A DNA stretch of 64,000 nt from Xanthomonas nasturtii. GTDB lineage: Bacteria; Pseudomonadota; Gammaproteobacteria; Xanthomonadales; Xanthomonadaceae. Every line of letters begins with the position of its first letter. Positions within the stretch are counted from its first letter, which is position 1. This document shows, one piece after another, positions 17,222 through 25,302 of the stretch. The stretch lies in assembly GCF_001660815.1 (NCBI RefSeq), contig NZ_LYMI01000015.1, positions 1 through 64,000 of the forward strand, in the 5' to 3' direction. The notes below the pieces were generated by a model. The model did no database searches. It saw only the letters and a list, made by a program, of their open reading frames with translations, and was not told where the DNA came from. The translations under genes were made by a program, and so were the position numbers.

Positions 17222-18625
17222 TTATCCTGCCCGGGCAAGCAGCGGTTTGTTGGTGCGGCGGCGCTCGCGTGCCGGGGCGATGTCGAGTTGTTCGCGGTAC
17301 TTGGCAACGGTGCGCCTGGCGATATTAACGCCCTGGCGCGACAGCAATCCGGCGATGGCTTCGTCGGCCAGCGGCCGGCCGGCCGGTTCGCTTTCGATCA
17401 AACGGCGCACCATCGCCTTGACGGCCTGGCCGGAGACGCTGGCGCCTTCCAGCCGCACCGCGAAGAAGTGTTTGAGTTCGAAGGTGCCACGCGGGGTCTG
17501 AATGTACTTGCCAGTGGTGATGCGTGAAATCGTCGATTCGTGCATGCCGATCTCGTCGGCGATTTCCTTCAGGGTCAGCGGCGCCATCGCTTCTTCGCCG
17601 CGCGCCAGGAAGGCGGCCTGGCGTTCGACGATGGCGCGCGTTGCGCGCAGCAGGGTTTCGTAGCGCATCGATAGCCCGCGGGTCAGCCAACGCGCTTCCT
17701 GCAGCATGTCGCGCAATGGCTGCGCCGCGTCGCCGGCTTCGGCCAGCGCGCGTTCGTGCACCGGGTTGATGCTGACGCGATGGGTGGTGGCCGGATTGAG
17801 GGCCACGCGCCAGCTGCCATCGGCATGCCAGGCGAGCACATCCGGGATCACGCTGGCGTTGCTTTCCTGCAGCAGGTCGTCGCCCGGGCGCGGCTGCAGC
17901 GACAGGATCAGCCGCACCGCCTCGCGCGCATCGTCCACTTCGGCATCGTGCGCACGCGCCAGCACCGCGTAGTCATGCGCGGCCAGCAGTTCCAGGTCGC
18001 CATCGAGGATGCGCGCGGCCAGATGGCGTGCCGGCACGCGGCCGGGCAGGGCGGTCAACTGGGCCTGCAGGCACTCGCGCAGATCGCAGGCGGCCAGGCC
18101 GGCCGGGTCGCCGTGCAGCAGCCGCTGGCGGATCGCTTCCACCGCCTGCACGGTCATCCCCAGACGGGTGGCGCCCAGCTGCTGCAGCGTGGCCAGCGCT
18201 TCGGTCAGGTACCCTGCGTCGTCGGTCTGCTCCAGCCAGAACGCAGCGGCCCCCAATGCCGCTTCGTCCAGGTCCAGCGCCAGCTCGCGCAGGATGCGCA
18301 CATGCGGGTCGGTGGACTCACCGGCGGCCACGCGCTGCATGCGGTCGTCGTCGCCATCGTTCCAGCTGCTGCTCTGCACGTCCCACATCGTGCTTTCCGG
18401 CAGCTCGTCGAACGCGGCGATATCGCTGGCGCCATCGTCGTTGGTGGTGGCCGCGTCCCCGTTGTCGGCCAGCTCTTCCAACTCCAGCAACGGATTGGTT
18501 TCCAGGGCACGACGGATTTCCAGTTCCAACTGCATGCCGTCCAGTTGCAACAGACGGATCGACTGCAGCAGCTGCGGGGTGAGGTGCAGTTGCTGGCCAA
18601 GCTGGGCGGAAATGGTCGTCTTCAT
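17222..18625 (-). CDS. rpoN2: RNA polymerase sigma-54 factor RpoN2
   Basis: The 467-residue protein has the glutamine/leucine-rich region I (LGQQLHLTPQLLQSIRLLQL), the core-binding middle region and, near the C terminus, the RpoN box ARRTVAKYRE that reads the -24 element. It is the flagella-linked second copy of sigma-54 in xanthomonads and should direct transcription from the sigma-54 sites noted before flgB, flgG, flgA, fliD and the glycan island. vemR and fleQ follow in the same direction. Confidence 0.93.
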   Translation of the reverse strand: MKTTISAQLGQQLHLTPQLLQSIRLLQLDGMQLELEIRRALETNPLLELEELADNGDAATTNDDGASDIAAFDELPESTMWDVQSSSWNDGDDDRMQRVAAGESTDPHVRILRELALDLDEAALGAAAFWLEQTDDAGYLTEALATLQQLGATRLGMTVQAVEAIRQRLLHGDPAGLAACDLRECLQAQLTALPGRVPARHLAARILDGDLELLAAHDYAVLARAHDAEVDDAREAVRLILSLQPRPGDDLLQESNASVIPDVLAWHADGSWRVALNPATTHRVSINPVHERALAEAGDAAQPLRDMLQEARWLTRGLSMRYETLLRATRAIVERQAAFLARGEEAMAPLTLKEIADEIGMHESTISRITTGKYIQTPRGTFELKHFFAVRLEGASVSGQAVKAMVRRLIESEPAGRPLADEAIAGLLSRQGVNIARRTVAKYREQLDIAPARERRRTNKPLLARAG

Positions 18626-18741
18626 GGAAGCGCTTCCGAAGGGCGCTGCGTGCAGCAGCGATGGAATGCATCTTGCAGGACAACGCGACGGGTTTCTAAT
18701 CAGGGAGTCAGGTGAGGTGACTCATGATTTTCCCGACAGTC

Positions 18742-18760
18742 TGTCAGGAACTTCCTGACA
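18742..18760. promoter_or_regulatory. Perfect palindrome upstream of rpoN2, possible operator
   Basis: TGTCAGGAA-C-TTCCTGACA is a perfect 9-bp inverted repeat in the 221-bp gap between the LuxR-type regulator and rpoN2. No T-run follows on either strand, so it is not a typical terminator. A dimeric regulator site is possible, but the factor is unknown. Confidence 0.4.
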
Positions 18761-18846
18761 TTGCAGGCGGGCTCAAGCATGCCCGACGGAATCCTGTCAC
18801 GGTTTTTACCGTCGCTGGCCTGACGGCACGCACCGGGTTCGGCGCG

Positions 18847-19479
18847 TCAGACCAGCTCGTTGTGGTGTTTGGCCGCCAGCAGCACCAGGTCGTTGGCGCG
18901 ACGGCAACCGAGCGATTCCATCATGCGTGCGCGATGGGTTTCGACCGTCTTGACGCTGATCCCCAGGTCGGCGGCGATTTCCTTGTTGCTCTGTCCACGG
19001 CCGATTTCGCGCAGGATCTCGCGCTGGCGCGGCGACAAGGCAGCGATACCGACCGGTTTTTCGCGGCCCAGCATCGGCGCGATCATCTTGGACGAGATCT
19101 GCGGGCTCAGGAACACCTGGCCGGCAGCGGCGGCGCGCAAGGCCAGCTCCAGCTCCAGCGGTGCGGCGTCCTTGACCACGAAACCAACCGCGCCACGATC
19201 GAGTGCGTCGCGCACGTGCACCGGGTCGTCATGCATCGACATCATCACCACATGCGTGCGTGGCGCGGCGCGCAGCACGTCGGTCATGGCATCCAGGCCG
19301 CTGCGGCCGGGCAGGGATAGGTCCATCAACACCAGGTCGGGCCGGTGCAGGGATGTCATGTCCAGGGCTTGTTGCGCGTTGCTCGCTTCGCCCACGACAT
19401 CAATGCCGGCGAAAGTTTGCAGCAGCCTGGACAGGCCGGCACGTACAAGGGTGTGATCGTCGACGATGATGACTCGCAC
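18847..19479 (-). CDS. NarL/FixJ-type response regulator (REC-LuxR)
   Basis: The 210-residue regulator has a receiver domain (VRVIIVDDHTLVRAG; phospho-Asp in LVLMDLSLPG; Lys in VVKDAA) and a C-terminal LuxR helix-turn-helix (LSPRQREILREIGRGQSNKEI). GTG 19479 is chosen because it opens directly onto the first receiver strand; the longer frame upstream has no family similarity. It lies between flagellar and rpoN2 genes on the same strand, with no kinase adjacent. Its target is unknown. Confidence 0.85.
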   Translation of the reverse strand: MRVIIVDDHTLVRAGLSRLLQTFAGIDVVGEASNAQQALDMTSLHRPDLVLMDLSLPGRSGLDAMTDVLRAAPRTHVVMMSMHDDPVHVRDALDRGAVGFVVKDAAPLELELALRAAAAGQVFLSPQISSKMIAPMLGREKPVGIAALSPRQREILREIGRGQSNKEIAADLGISVKTVETHRARMMESLGCRRANDLVLLAAKHHNELV

Positions 19480-19549
19480 GGCGCAGAAGAGACCTATTTT
19501 CAGTAAAGGGCACCTTAGCTGACCCGGCGCCCCGCGCCAACCATCGGGA

Positions 19550-20116
19550 TCAGCGTTGGCGACGGGCGTCGGCGATCTGACGGCGATGCAGGCGAAACAG
19601 GTGACGTTCCAACGCGTCCTGCAGGCCGGGTGCGAGCGGGGCAAACCGCAGCCACAGCCAGGAATCATGGCCGTCGCTAGCGCTTGCCAGCACTGTGGCA
19701 GGAAGCTGTACCAATTCAGGAAGCCAGTCGGAGGGCTGCAGGCAAACGCTGCCCGCCGTGCCCGGCGCGTGGGTGGTTGCGCAACTCAGGCGGATTCCGC
19801 GCACCGACCAATGCACCATGCCCTGGGTCAGGCCGCTGTCGCCCTGGCGCACCAGGCGACCGATCAGCGCCAGCATCAGATCGAGTTTGGCATCCATGCG
19901 CTGCACCAGCAGCGGCAGTTCGCCGCGGTCTTCGCTGGTTTCGTCGCTGCGCAGGTCTTCGACCTGGCCAAGGCTACGCAGCAGCGTTTCTGCGGCGCTG
20001 TGCGCGCCGGCATCGCTCCCGGCGCGGAAGCCGGACGGCAGCTGCAGTTCGCAGCTGAGCGTGTCGGCAAACAGCTCGGCATCGGCGGATGGCGCGAGTG
20101 TGCCGAGCGCGGACAT
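19550..20116 (-). CDS. PilZ-like domain protein (atypical)
   Basis: The 188-residue cytoplasmic protein ends in a region (about 90-180) resembling a PilZ barrel: VHWSVRGIRLSC corresponds to the D/N-x-S-x2-G strand, and a helix rich in Arg and Leu follows. The RxxxR c-di-GMP motif is not clear, so binding is uncertain. Its ATG shares a base with the fliT stop (TGATG), tying it to the fliD-fliS-fliT transcript. A role in flagellar control is inferred from that linkage. Confidence 0.55.
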   Translation of the reverse strand: MSALGTLAPSADAELFADTLSCELQLPSGFRAGSDAGAHSAAETLLRSLGQVEDLRSDETSEDRGELPLLVQRMDAKLDLMLALIGRLVRQGDSGLTQGMVHWSVRGIRLSCATTHAPGTAGSVCLQPSDWLPELVQLPATVLASASDGHDSWLWLRFAPLAPGLQDALERHLFRLHRRQIADARRQR

Positions 20117-20409
20117 CAGATCCGGCCGACCCGGGCGTAGGCGCGGCTGGCCGAGGACGAGGTGCGCTGTGCGCGGATCAGGTCCAGCAACTTGCGCTGA
20201 CGCTCGCGCATCATCCGCATCAGGTCCTGGTGCATCGTCAACAAGGTCTGCAGCGCGTCGCGGTCCTGTTGGATATCCACCTGCTGCGCGTATTGGCGCA
20301 GGTGCAGGTCGTGGGCGTCCAGCATCAGCGGCATGTCCTCGAACTCCTCTTGCGCCATGGCGATGCGGAGGTCGGCGATTTCTGCTTGAAGGCTTTGCAC
20401 GCTATGCAT
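20116..20409 (-). CDS. fliT: Flagellar chaperone FliT
   Basis: The 97-residue, mostly helical protein (MHSVQSLQAEIADLRIAM..) is in the place of FliT after fliD and fliS. FliT binds the FliD cap protein before export. The sequence is weakly conserved, so the call rests on size, helices and position; in X. oryzae a gene in this position, fliTX, is needed for motility. The ATG at 20409 lies 8 bp after the fliS stop. Confidence 0.7.
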   Translation of the reverse strand: MHSVQSLQAEIADLRIAMAQEEFEDMPLMLDAHDLHLRQYAQQVDIQQDRDALQTLLTMHQDLMRMMRERQRKLLDLIRAQRTSSSASRAYARVGRI

Positions 20410-20417
20410 GGCAGGAC

Positions 20418-20831
20418 TCACGAAACGGCGGAAAGACCGCGTTGTTCGAGGGGGATGGAGTTCCACGCCGAGTCGATTTCGCTGAGCAACTCCAGCGCTT
20501 CGGTCAACGCAGTCTCGTCGTTGTGCAGGTTGGCTGCGGTCAGCCGCTGCATCACGTAGTCATACAGGGCAGAGAGGTTACCAGCGATCTCGCCACCGGC
20601 TTCGTGATCGAGCGAACCGTTCAAGTGACCGACGATCGCACAGGCCTCGCCAATGGCCTTGCCCTTGCGCGCCTGGTCGCCCTGCGCCAGGCAGGCCTGG
20701 GCCAGACGGATGCGCTGGCAGGCACCGGCGAACAGCAGCGACACCAGCTTGTGCGGGTCGGCTTCGGTCACGCTGGTGGACACGCCGACCTTGCGGTATT
20801 GCTCGGCATACTGACGATTGGAACCGTACAT
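20418..20831 (-). CDS. fliS: Flagellin export chaperone FliS
   Basis: The 137-residue protein begins MYGSNRQYAEQYRKVGV and has VTEADPHKLVSLLFAGACQRI, the conserved N-terminal FliS pattern (Y-x3-V-xT-S-P-x-L-I/V-L-L-Y/F). It holds FliC unfolded in the cytoplasm until export. The ATG at 20831 is the one that starts the family motif; the longer frame is non-coding. fliD lies 150 bp upstream. Confidence 0.92.
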   Translation of the reverse strand: MYGSNRQYAEQYRKVGVSTSVTEADPHKLVSLLFAGACQRIRLAQACLAQGDQARKGKAIGEACAIVGHLNGSLDHEAGGEIAGNLSALYDYVMQRLTAANLHNDETALTEALELLSEIDSAWNSIPLEQRGLSAVS

Positions 20832-20981
20832 GGATGACTCCTCAATGGGCTGACCTTCGCTGGTCCCGGAGCGCTGTGCTCCTGCGACGACGCTCCTGCC
20901 GGAAGGCAAGGCCGAAATCACGATAGGCCCTTCTTGTATCGGCAAGACCCTTGCGGGACTTGAGGATCGTCATCACGGAAA

Positions 20982-22307
20982 TCAGCTTGTCAGCAGGCTG
21001 CTGAGCGAACTGGTGCTGCTCTGCAGCTTGCTGATCATGGTTTCCATCGCGGTGAACTGGGCGGTGTAGCGGTCGCTGAGTTTTTCCATGCGTGCATCGA
21101 GATCGTCCAGGTCCGATTCGTAGCCCTTGATGGTCTTGTTCAAGCTGTCCGAACGCAGGGTCAGGGTGCCGTTGGTGACGTTGACGTTGCTGTCGAGCAG
21201 CTTGGTCAGGGTGCCGCCGAACTTGCTGTCCTTGCCGAACACCTCGGCTGCGGCGCCGCCGTCGGACGCGATGGCGGTGTCGAACTTGCCGCCGTCGAAA
21301 CTCATCACGCCATCCTTGTCGATGGTCAGGCCAAGCGCCTTGAGTTCGTTGACGTTGCCGCTGACCTGGCCACGCAGCTGTTGCTGCAGGCCGCGTACCA
21401 ACGAGTCGCCGGTCAATGCCGAGGCGGTACGGGTTTCGGCGTTGTAGCTGCTGCTGTTCTTCAACAACGTGTTGGCGGTGTTGTAGGCCGCGGCGAAGGC
21501 AGTGAGGTTGCCCTTGAGGCCGCTGGTGTCGGCTGCCACGCCCAGGTTGAACTTGGTGCCTTCGGCAGCCTTGGTGAGGTTGAGCACCACGCCTGGCACG
21601 ATGTCGGTGACGGTATTGGAGCTGGAAGTGCGCTCGAAGCCGTCCACGCGCACCAGCGCGTCGGCCGCGGCCACGGTCTGGTTCAGCCCGCCGGTGACGC
21701 CAGGCCCGTAGGTGAGGCTGCTCAGGCTGGGGTCGCTGGCACTGACGGTCAGCGCGCCCTTGGTGCCCGAATCCACTGCATTGAAGACCAGATGCTGGCC
21801 ATCGTTGGCGGTAATCACGCTGGCGGTGACGCCCTTGCCGCCGGCGGCCTTGTTGATGGCCGCAGCGATATCGGTGAGCTTGTCGGTGCCGCTGATGTCC
21901 ACGGTGACGCTCTGGTCGCCGTAGCCGATGGTCAGCGTGCCGCTGCCCACGGTGGCATCGGCAGTGAATGCGCCGGATGCCAGCTTCTGCGAGGTCGCCA
22001 GCGACACCACTTCCACCGAATAGTTGCCCGGCGCCGCCGAGCTGGTGGTGGTGGCGGTGAAGCCGGCATCGGTCGGCACCGTGGCCTTGTAGGCGTTGGT
22101 GTCGGCGCTGCTGACCACCTTGTCCAGCGCAGACTTGAGCGTGGTCATGCTGCTCTTGATCTGGCTGATTGCCGACAGCTGCGTCGTCGCAGCGGTGCCG
22201 GCCTTGTTGATGCGTGCCTGCTCGGGGTCTTTCTGCCGGGACACCAGGGTGGACACCACGGTAGGGATGTCCAACCCGGAGGCGGAAGTGCTGATCACCG
22301 ATGCCAT
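20982..22307 (-). CDS. fliD: Flagellar filament cap protein FliD
   Basis: The 441-residue protein starts MASVISTSASGLDIPTVVST, the FliD N-terminal helix, with a Thr/Ser/Ala-rich middle and a C-terminal coiled segment (about 385-440). It caps the filament tip and guides flagellin folding. An AGGA ribosome site precedes the ATG. Both a sigma-28 and a sigma-54 promoter lie upstream, in the gap after the fliC terminator, so it heads fliD-fliS-fliT-PilZ. Confidence 0.95.
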   Translation of the reverse strand: MASVISTSASGLDIPTVVSTLVSRQKDPEQARINKAGTAATTQLSAISQIKSSMTTLKSALDKVVSSADTNAYKATVPTDAGFTATTTSSAAPGNYSVEVVSLATSQKLASGAFTADATVGSGTLTIGYGDQSVTVDISGTDKLTDIAAAINKAAGGKGVTASVITANDGQHLVFNAVDSGTKGALTVSASDPSLSSLTYGPGVTGGLNQTVAAADALVRVDGFERTSSSNTVTDIVPGVVLNLTKAAEGTKFNLGVAADTSGLKGNLTAFAAAYNTANTLLKNSSSYNAETRTASALTGDSLVRGLQQQLRGQVSGNVNELKALGLTIDKDGVMSFDGGKFDTAIASDGGAAAEVFGKDSKFGGTLTKLLDSNVNVTNGTLTLRSDSLNKTIKGYESDLDDLDARMEKLSDRYTAQFTAMETMISKLQSSTSSLSSLLTS

Positions 22308-22363
22308 GTTGCATTCCTCGTCTGGGCGTCCGAAACAGACGGACGCATGGGATTACGTGACGG

Positions 22364-22390
22364 GTATCGGCCGCATCCGGGAGGACTTTA
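22364..22390 (-). promoter_or_regulatory. Sigma-28 (FliA) promoter of fliD
   Basis: On the minus strand TAAAGTCC-N11-GCCGATAC fits the FliA consensus TAAAGTTT-N11-GCCGATAA. It lies 57 bp before the fliD ATG. Confidence 0.8.
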
Positions 22391-22425
22391 GCGGCAGCGA
22401 TGGATCACGCTCACGGATGAAGTCA

Positions 22426-22441
22426 TGCAAGTTCCGTACCC
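22426..22441 (-). promoter_or_regulatory. Putative sigma-54 promoter of fliD
   Basis: On the minus strand GGGTACGGAACTTGCA keeps the GG-N10-GC spacing and the TTGCA -12 box, with two mismatches in the -24 box. It lies about 119 bp before fliD, upstream of the sigma-28 site. Confidence 0.55.
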
Positions 22442-22502
22442 GCACAGGGCCGGCGGCCGGCGTCAAAAACCCGCTTGGTCACTGTGCCAGGGCAGCGGCC
22501 AC

Positions 22503-22528
22503 AAAAAAGCCCCTCCGAAGAGGGGCTT
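22503..22528 (-). terminator. Rho-independent terminator of fliC
   Basis: Minus-strand hairpin AAGCCCCTC-TTCG-GAGGGGCTT is followed by a run of T. It starts about 48 bp after the fliC stop and separates fliC from fliD. Confidence 0.92.
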
Positions 22529-22575
22529 TGGACTGCGCGGAGCGCTGCCGCACTGCTGCGGCAGATGACTGCAAG

Positions 22576-23778
22576 TTACTGCAGCAGGCTCAGCACGTTC
22601 TGCGGAACCGACTTGGCCTGGGCCAGCATCGCGGTACCGGCCTGCTGCAGGATCTGCGTGCGGGTCAGTTCGGCGGTTTCCTTGGCGTAGTCGGTGTCGG
22701 AAATGCGGCTACGCGAGGCCGACAGGTTTTCCGAGGTGGCGCTCAGGTTGGCGATGGTGGAGGTGAAGCGGTTCTGCACCGCACCCATGTCGGCGCGCGA
22801 GGAGTTGACTGCGGTCAGCGCCTTGTCGACGATTTCCAGGGCCTTCTGCGAACCGGCAAAGGTGGAGATGTCCAGGTTGGTCAGCGTGACTGCGGTGGAG
22901 CCGGAGGCTGCCGAAGCGGTCTGCAGGCCGGCGCCGACCGTGACACCCGTAGCGCCGGTGGTGCTGCCCATGGTCAGCGAGGTGAAGTCCTGACCGGCCT
23001 TGAGCGATTCCAGCTTGAGGTTGCCGCCGGTGTCGATCGAGGCATACATGCCGGTCTGGTCGAGCTTGTCGTTGATCGCTGCAGCGACCTTCTTGTTGAT
23101 GGTCGCTGCATCGTCGCCGTTGGCAACCTTCACGTCGCCGATGGTCACCGTCTTGGCGCTGCCGCTGGCGTCGTTGAATGCAAGCGAGATACCGGTGATC
23201 GAACCCGATGCGGTCGCGGTGCCGGTTACGCCTGCGCCAGAGACAGCGGCAGCGAAGTTGGCCTTGCCCAACGCGTCCACGTTGGCATCGACGATGGTGT
23301 TGATGCCGATGGTCTGGCCGGCGTCGGCGCCGACCTGGAACAGCGCGCCGGAGAAGTCGCCGTTCAACAGCTTGGTGCCGTTGAAGTTGGTCTGGTTGGC
23401 AACGCGGTCGATTTCGGCGGTCAGCTGCTTGACTTCCGAGTTCAGCGCGTCACGGTCGGTCTGCGAGTTGGTGGCATTGGACGACTGCACCGACAGCTCG
23501 CGGATACGCTGCAGATTGTTGCCGATTTCCACCATCGCGCCTTCGGCGGTCTGGGCCAGCGAGATACCGTCGTTGGCGTTGCGCGAGGCGACGTCCAGGC
23601 CACGGATCTGGGTGGAGAAGCGTTCGCGAATCGCCAAGCCCGCGGCGTCGTCCTTGGCACTGTTGATGCGAGAACCGGAAGACAGACGCTGGATGCTCGT
23701 CGACATGCTGGCGCTGCTGGTGTTGAGGTTACGCTGAGCGTTCAGCGACATTACGTTGGTGTTGATTACCTGTGCCAT
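22576..23778 (-). CDS. fliC: Flagellin FliC
   Basis: The 400-residue filament subunit has conserved ends (MAQVINTNVMSLNAQRNL; QAGTAMLAQAKSVPQNVL) around a variable Ser/Thr/Gly-rich middle (about 180-300) that offers O-glycosylation sites. The ATG at 23778 is preceded by AGGAGA and is the normal flagellin start; the 23 codons upstream are not coding. Residue 43, inside the plant-perceived flg22 region, is Asp (NSAKDDAAG). It is transcribed alone from a sigma-28 promoter and ends at a strong terminator. It is the presumed acceptor of the glycan made by the island. Confidence 0.97.
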   Translation of the reverse strand: MAQVINTNVMSLNAQRNLNTSSASMSTSIQRLSSGSRINSAKDDAAGLAIRERFSTQIRGLDVASRNANDGISLAQTAEGAMVEIGNNLQRIRELSVQSSNATNSQTDRDALNSEVKQLTAEIDRVANQTNFNGTKLLNGDFSGALFQVGADAGQTIGINTIVDANVDALGKANFAAAVSGAGVTGTATASGSITGISLAFNDASGSAKTVTIGDVKVANGDDAATINKKVAAAINDKLDQTGMYASIDTGGNLKLESLKAGQDFTSLTMGSTTGATGVTVGAGLQTASAASGSTAVTLTNLDISTFAGSQKALEIVDKALTAVNSSRADMGAVQNRFTSTIANLSATSENLSASRSRISDTDYAKETAELTRTQILQQAGTAMLAQAKSVPQNVLSLLQ

Positions 23779-23873
23779 TTTGATTTCTCCTAAGCGATTT
23801 TTCCGGCAAGGGGGACTTGCCCGGAGCCTCCGCAGGGGGGCCATCAAGTTGGCCGTTGCCGCTGCTGAGATGA

Positions 23874-23900
23874 ATAACGGCGATGTATCGGGAACCTTTA
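23874..23900 (-). promoter_or_regulatory. Sigma-28 (FliA) promoter of fliC
   Basis: Minus strand TAAAGGTT-N11-GCCGTTAT, with exact FliA spacing, 95 bp before the fliC ATG. The same -10 box occurs before flgM. Confidence 0.88.
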
Positions 23901-24041
23901 GCGGAATTCAGTATTTTTTTACTGTTTTTCTGCGTCAGGACGAACTACGTAAGCGTTGCGTATCAAGGGGTTTGGTTTATTCGGCAGCACCCCGCCAATC
24001 TTTAGCGCTGGTATAACTCTTCGAAAAATAAACTCCGTCCG

Positions 24042-24065
24042 CCTGCGCAAGTGCCCACGCGCAGG
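24042..24065 (-). terminator. Hairpin after flgL, possible terminator
   Basis: Minus-strand CCTGCGC (24065-24059) pairs with GCGCAGG (24048-24042), and a T-rich stretch follows at 24030-24024, after an 11-bp gap. A second perfect hairpin AGAAAACC-CA-GGTTTTCT (24071-24088) lies just upstream. It would end the flgG-flgL transcript or protect its 3' end. Confidence 0.45.
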
Positions 24066-24096
24066 AGCGAAGAAAACCCAGGTTTTCTGCGGCAAA

Positions 24097-25302
24097 TCAG
24101 CGGATCAGGTTGAACAACGACGACGACTGCATCTGCTGAAAAATGGTCTGAGCGGCCTGCAACGAGGCCTTCTCGAGTTGGTACTGCCCGATCGCCGAGG
24201 CGTAATCCAGGTCGCGGATCGACGACAGGGTGGTCTTGAGCGTGACTTCGTTGGATTCGAGCAAGGCGTTGGCATTGTCGATCGCCGACAACTGCGCGCC
24301 ACCGGAGGCGCGCGCATCGATCATCTTCGAGGACGCCTGCGCGATGTCGCGCATCGACGACTGCAAGGTGTTGATCATCGACGCCTTCTGCGGCGGGGTC
24401 AGCGTGTCCGAGTTCAGCGCGCCGACCAGATCGTCGATGGTGGAGAACACGTCCTTGGTGGTGGAAGCGCCAATCTGGAAACTGTCGCCTACCGCCGGTG
24501 CGCCGCTGATGCGCATGCGCACGCCGGCCGCGTTGATGTCTTCGCCGTCTTTATAGGTGCCGGTGCCGACCACCGCATTGGTGCTGTCGCGCACTTCATA
24601 GGTGTTGGCAGCGGTGAACTGCACGCTGTAGCTGCTGCCATTCCAGCTGCCGGTGCTGGCATCGCGGCTGAAATCCAGCAGCAGCCCGGTCCCGGTGTTG
24701 GCGGCGTTGGCGTGCGCGTCCACGGTGCCGTCGCCGGTGCGGATGCGCATGAAGATTTCGCTGCCGGGCAGGGTGTCGCTGACAAAGGTGTCCGGCGCCA
24801 CTTCTACCTGTTTCTGGGTCTGGTCGCCGTTGTAGGTGACGTTGCCACTGCTTTTGATGAACGGTGCGCTGCCATCGGCAGTGCCGCCGAACAGATAGCG
24901 CCCGGTGCCGTCGGTGCTGTTGGCCAGGCTGACCATGCTGTCGCGCAACGCGGTCAGCTCCGAGGCGATCGCCTTGCGGTCGTCGGGGCTGAGCGAGGAA
25001 TTGTTGGCCTGCACCGTCAACTCGGTGACGCGCGCCATTTTGTCGCCGGCCTGCGAGAGTGCGTTTTCCTGCAGGCCCAGGCGGTTCTGCACATTGTTGG
25101 CGTTTTCGCCAAAGCGCGTGATCGCGGCCAGCGCGCGATCCAGGCCCACCGCGGTGCCGGCGGCAACCGGGTCGTCCTTGGCGGTGACCAGGCGCTGGCC
25201 GCTGGACAGCTGCGATTCGAGCTGGTTCAGCCGCGCCTGCTTGGCCCCCATCGAGGCGACCGACTGGCTGTACATCATGCTGGTGGAGATACGGTCGGTC
25301 AT
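24097..25302 (-). CDS. flgL: Flagellar hook-filament junction protein FlgL
   Basis: The 401-residue protein begins MTDRISTSMMYSQSVASMGA and ends IGQYQLEKASLQAAQTIFQQM, the flagellin-like terminal helices of HAP3. It joins the hook to the filament, outside the cell after type III export. Its ATG shares a base with the flgK stop (TGATG). The middle (about 150-300) is variable. Confidence 0.95.
   Translation of the reverse strand: MTDRISTSMMYSQSVASMGAKQARLNQLESQLSSGQRLVTAKDDPVAAGTAVGLDRALAAITRFGENANNVQNRLGLQENALSQAGDKMARVTELTVQANNSSLSPDDRKAIASELTALRDSMVSLANSTDGTGRYLFGGTADGSAPFIKSSGNVTYNGDQTQKQVEVAPDTFVSDTLPGSEIFMRIRTGDGTVDAHANAANTGTGLLLDFSRDASTGSWNGSSYSVQFTAANTYEVRDSTNAVVGTGTYKDGEDINAAGVRMRISGAPAVGDSFQIGASTTKDVFSTIDDLVGALNSDTLTPPQKASMINTLQSSMRDIAQASSKMIDARASGGAQLSAIDNANALLESNEVTLKTTLSSIRDLDYASAIGQYQLEKASLQAAQTIFQQMQSSSLFNLIR

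Noticed and set aside
19480-19668. N-terminal extension of the REC-LuxR regulator
   Set aside because: The receiver domain begins exactly at GTG 19479; the upstream residues fit no domain.
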